NCBI GenBank assembly: GCA_005239795.1
Contig: SBBH01000233.1
Location: forward strand, 1-16,989
Source of the DNA: Planctomycetales bacterium
GTDB taxonomy: Bacteria > Planctomycetota > SBBH01
Length of the DNA stretch: 16,989 nt
Direction of reading: 5' to 3'
Shown: piece after piece, positions 15,849 through 16,989 of the stretch
How the letters are laid out: every line of letters begins with the position of its first letter
Numbering within the stretch: the first letter of the stretch is position 1
The notes under the pieces: model-generated
Databases searched by the model: none
Seen by the model: the letters and a program-made list of their open reading frames with translations, nothing else
What the model was told of the DNA's origin: nothing
Made by a program: the position numbers and the translations under genes

Positions 15849-16625
15849 ATGAACGATCGATTCCCAGAAATCGCGGTCGAAGGGTCCGCAGTAGATCCAG
15901 CGTCATGCGTTGAACCTGGCACAAAGGGTGCCTTGCGTCTGGCTTTCGCCCCGGCCATTTTGGGAGGGTTGGTTGCAGTGATCATGTCTTACGGCATCGC
16001 GCTTCTCGCGGCCCTTCTGTACCCGCTCTACTCCTGGTATCTCCACAAAAAGGCCATGGCCATGATCGACGGCTCGGGCGTTCGGGTTGGAGAGCGCCAG
16101 TTCCCCGAGATCTATCGGTGTCTGACCGCCTTCAAACAACGTCTTGGCATGACGAAGGATGTCACCGTCTACATTGTCGAGGACAACATCGCGAATGCTT
16201 TTGCAGTGAAATACGGCAAGAAAAATGTGATCCTTCTTACGGACGATCTGATCCACGGCTGCCTCGCTTCAAGCGATCCACGGGCGCTCTCCTTCGTGAT
16301 CGAGCACGAGCTGGCGCATATCGCACTAAACCACAATGGGCTTCTCCGTTCCTGGATTGCACGCCACATGAAGAAATTGTCTCGCATGGACGAATACACC
16401 GCCGACGCGGTAGGACTGGCCTTGGTGGAAAAGAGGGAGATTGCATTCGGGGGAATTCTTCTATTGACGGTTGGGTATGCCTTACTCCCTTTTGTCAGTG
16501 CCGAACAGATTGCGGACCAAGCCCGCGCGGTTGCTCAAAACAAGTACAGCAAAAAAGCGGAAAGGCTACTTACCCACCCTCTCGCGCTGAATCGGTTACA
16601 TCGAATCTTGACCGCGAGGGTTTAA
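15849..16625 (+). CDS. M48-family membrane zinc metallopeptidase (HtpX/Ste24-like)
   Basis: This 258-residue protein has a long hydrophobic segment (about 31-63) and a second one (about 199-216), so it is probably an inner-membrane protein. The zinc site is HELAH (153-157, in VIEHELAHIALNH), and the third ligand is probably E182 in MDEYTADAVG, as in M48 peptidases. The substrate-side block NAFAVKYGKKNVILLTDDL (116-134) also fits the family. By family it would cleave misfolded membrane proteins or other peptides, but the substrate is unknown. It is shorter than E. coli HtpX (293 residues). Base composition differs from the rest: three sampled 60-base lines have 45-50 % G+C, against 57-75 % in sampled dnaE lines. 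With the neighbouring terminase remnant, this suggests transfer. Confidence 0.85.
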   Translation: MNDRFPEIAVEGSAVDPASCVEPGTKGALRLAFAPAILGGLVAVIMSYGIALLAALLYPLYSWYLHKKAMAMIDGSGVRVGERQFPEIYRCLTAFKQRLGMTKDVTVYIVEDNIANAFAVKYGKKNVILLTDDLIHGCLASSDPRALSFVIEHELAHIALNHNGLLRSWIARHMKKLSRMDEYTADAVGLALVEKREIAFGGILLLTVGYALLPFVSAEQIADQARAVAQNKYSKKAERLLTHPLALNRLHRILTARV

Positions 16626-16667
16626 CGAAAATCACCAACGCTTCGCGGCAGGCTCTTCGAGGGCGTC

Positions 16668-16838
16668 CTAGGTGCTGACCTTTCCGTCCTTGATCGCCAT
16701 GCAGGTTCGAAGGACGTGGAGCTCGAACTGCATGTCATCGTGGGGAAACTCCTCCCGGATCGCCTTGCAGAGCCGGGCGAGTTGCGACGGGTTGAGCCCC
16801 GCCTCTTTGGCTGCCGCCTTGTAGTCGAAGTGTTTCAT
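16668..16838 (-). CDS. Small protein of unknown function (56 residues)
   Basis: The protein begins MKHFDYKAAAKEAGLNPSQL and is predicted helical, with an acidic-aromatic centre (EEFPHDDM) and a Cys in each of two later helices (LCKAI and RTCMAI). Residues about 9-30 could fold as a helix-turn-helix, but this is only an impression. The start at 16838 has GGAG 5 nt upstream and a perfect TATAAT beyond it, which favours it over the in-frame ATG at 16874 that would put the promoter inside the gene. It converges on the M48 gene, with stops 42 nt apart. I recognise no named family; it looks like a genuine conserved-type small gene rather than a chance frame. Confidence 0.65.
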   Translation of the reverse strand: MKHFDYKAAAKEAGLNPSQLARLCKAIREEFPHDDMQFELHVLRTCMAIKDGKVST

Positions 16839-16853
16839 GGTTTCTCCGACGGC

Positions 16854-16883
16854 ATTATACCTCAGGGGGCGCAAGAATCTCGA
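16854..16883 (-). promoter_or_regulatory. Promoter of the 56-residue protein gene
   Basis: On the - strand, TCGAGA (16883-16878, four of six to TTGACA), an 18-nt spacer and a perfect TATAAT (16859-16854) lie just upstream. The -10 ends 15 nt before the ATG, and GGAG lies between, so the leader would be only about 8-10 nt. Confidence 0.5.
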
Positions 16884-16989
16884 TCGTTGGGGCGCACGAG
16901 TTTCCCCAGTTCATAGGTGGATTCTGCAAGGTGCGAGCGTTCCGAAGAGGGCACGCAGTCCCCAGATGAGCCGGTAGTATTCGTGGCGG
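16862..16989 (-). other. Unresolved tail; possible C-terminus of a - strand gene
   Basis: Two - strand frames stay open to the window edge and end at TGA 16911-16913 or TGA 16862-16864. The second reads a plausible C-terminus including HLAESTYELGKLV. Too little sequence is present to choose between them or to name a product. The second option would overlap the promoter of the 56-residue gene. Confidence 0.25.

Overview
This is a high-GC bacterial window carrying mostly core replication and expression genes, with one odd, partly mobile-looking corner at the right end. The forward genes polA, coaE and rho lie side by side. I associate that order with Planctomycetota and relatives, and the very large PQQ-propeller protein at the left edge suits such an organism. 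This assignment is inference from gene order and protein style; I saw no rRNA or other taxonomic marker.

Left block, + strand (1-5365): a giant protein, probably cut by the window edge, has two PQQ-like beta-propellers, helical repeats and a C-terminal CBM9-like domain. Its stop overlaps the start (ATGA) of a PAS-PAS-GGDEF diguanylate cyclase with intact catalytic and inhibitory motifs. Middle block, + strand (5464-10154): polA (DNA polymerase I with an intact 5' nuclease and a decayed 3'-5' exonuclease domain), coaE (dephospho-CoA kinase) and rho (termination factor). coaE and rho overlap, and rho has a strong ribosome binding site. Short arrays with a 7-bp period lie at both ends of this block, at 5371-5401 and 10191-10220. 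The second forms part of an inverted repeat between convergent genes.

Right block, - strand (10224-15584): dnaE (complete replicative polymerase alpha subunit with an apparently intact PHP metal site), then a cysteine-free double carboxymuconolactone-decarboxylase-like protein coupled by ATGA, then a single-pass membrane protein rich in helical repeats that starts 4 nt after the previous stop. This looks like one operon transcribed from dnaE.

Right end (15585-16989): the region upstream of dnaE holds a fragment resembling the C-terminal end of a phage terminase large subunit. Next come an M48-type membrane metallopeptidase of clearly lower GC, a 56-residue conserved-looking small protein on the - strand with its own promoter and ribosome binding site, and about 150 bases of unclear tail.

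No new multi-gene defence or mobile system is visible. The most noteworthy points are natural active-site variants in PolA (Tyr in the O-helix) and Rho (Tyr in the P-loop), an inferred shift of proofreading to the DnaE PHP domain, the heptamer arrays bracketing polA-coaE-rho, the terminase remnant beside a low-GC peptidase gene, and a repeated pattern of a -10-like hexamer exactly 9 nt before start codons that lack a ribosome binding site.
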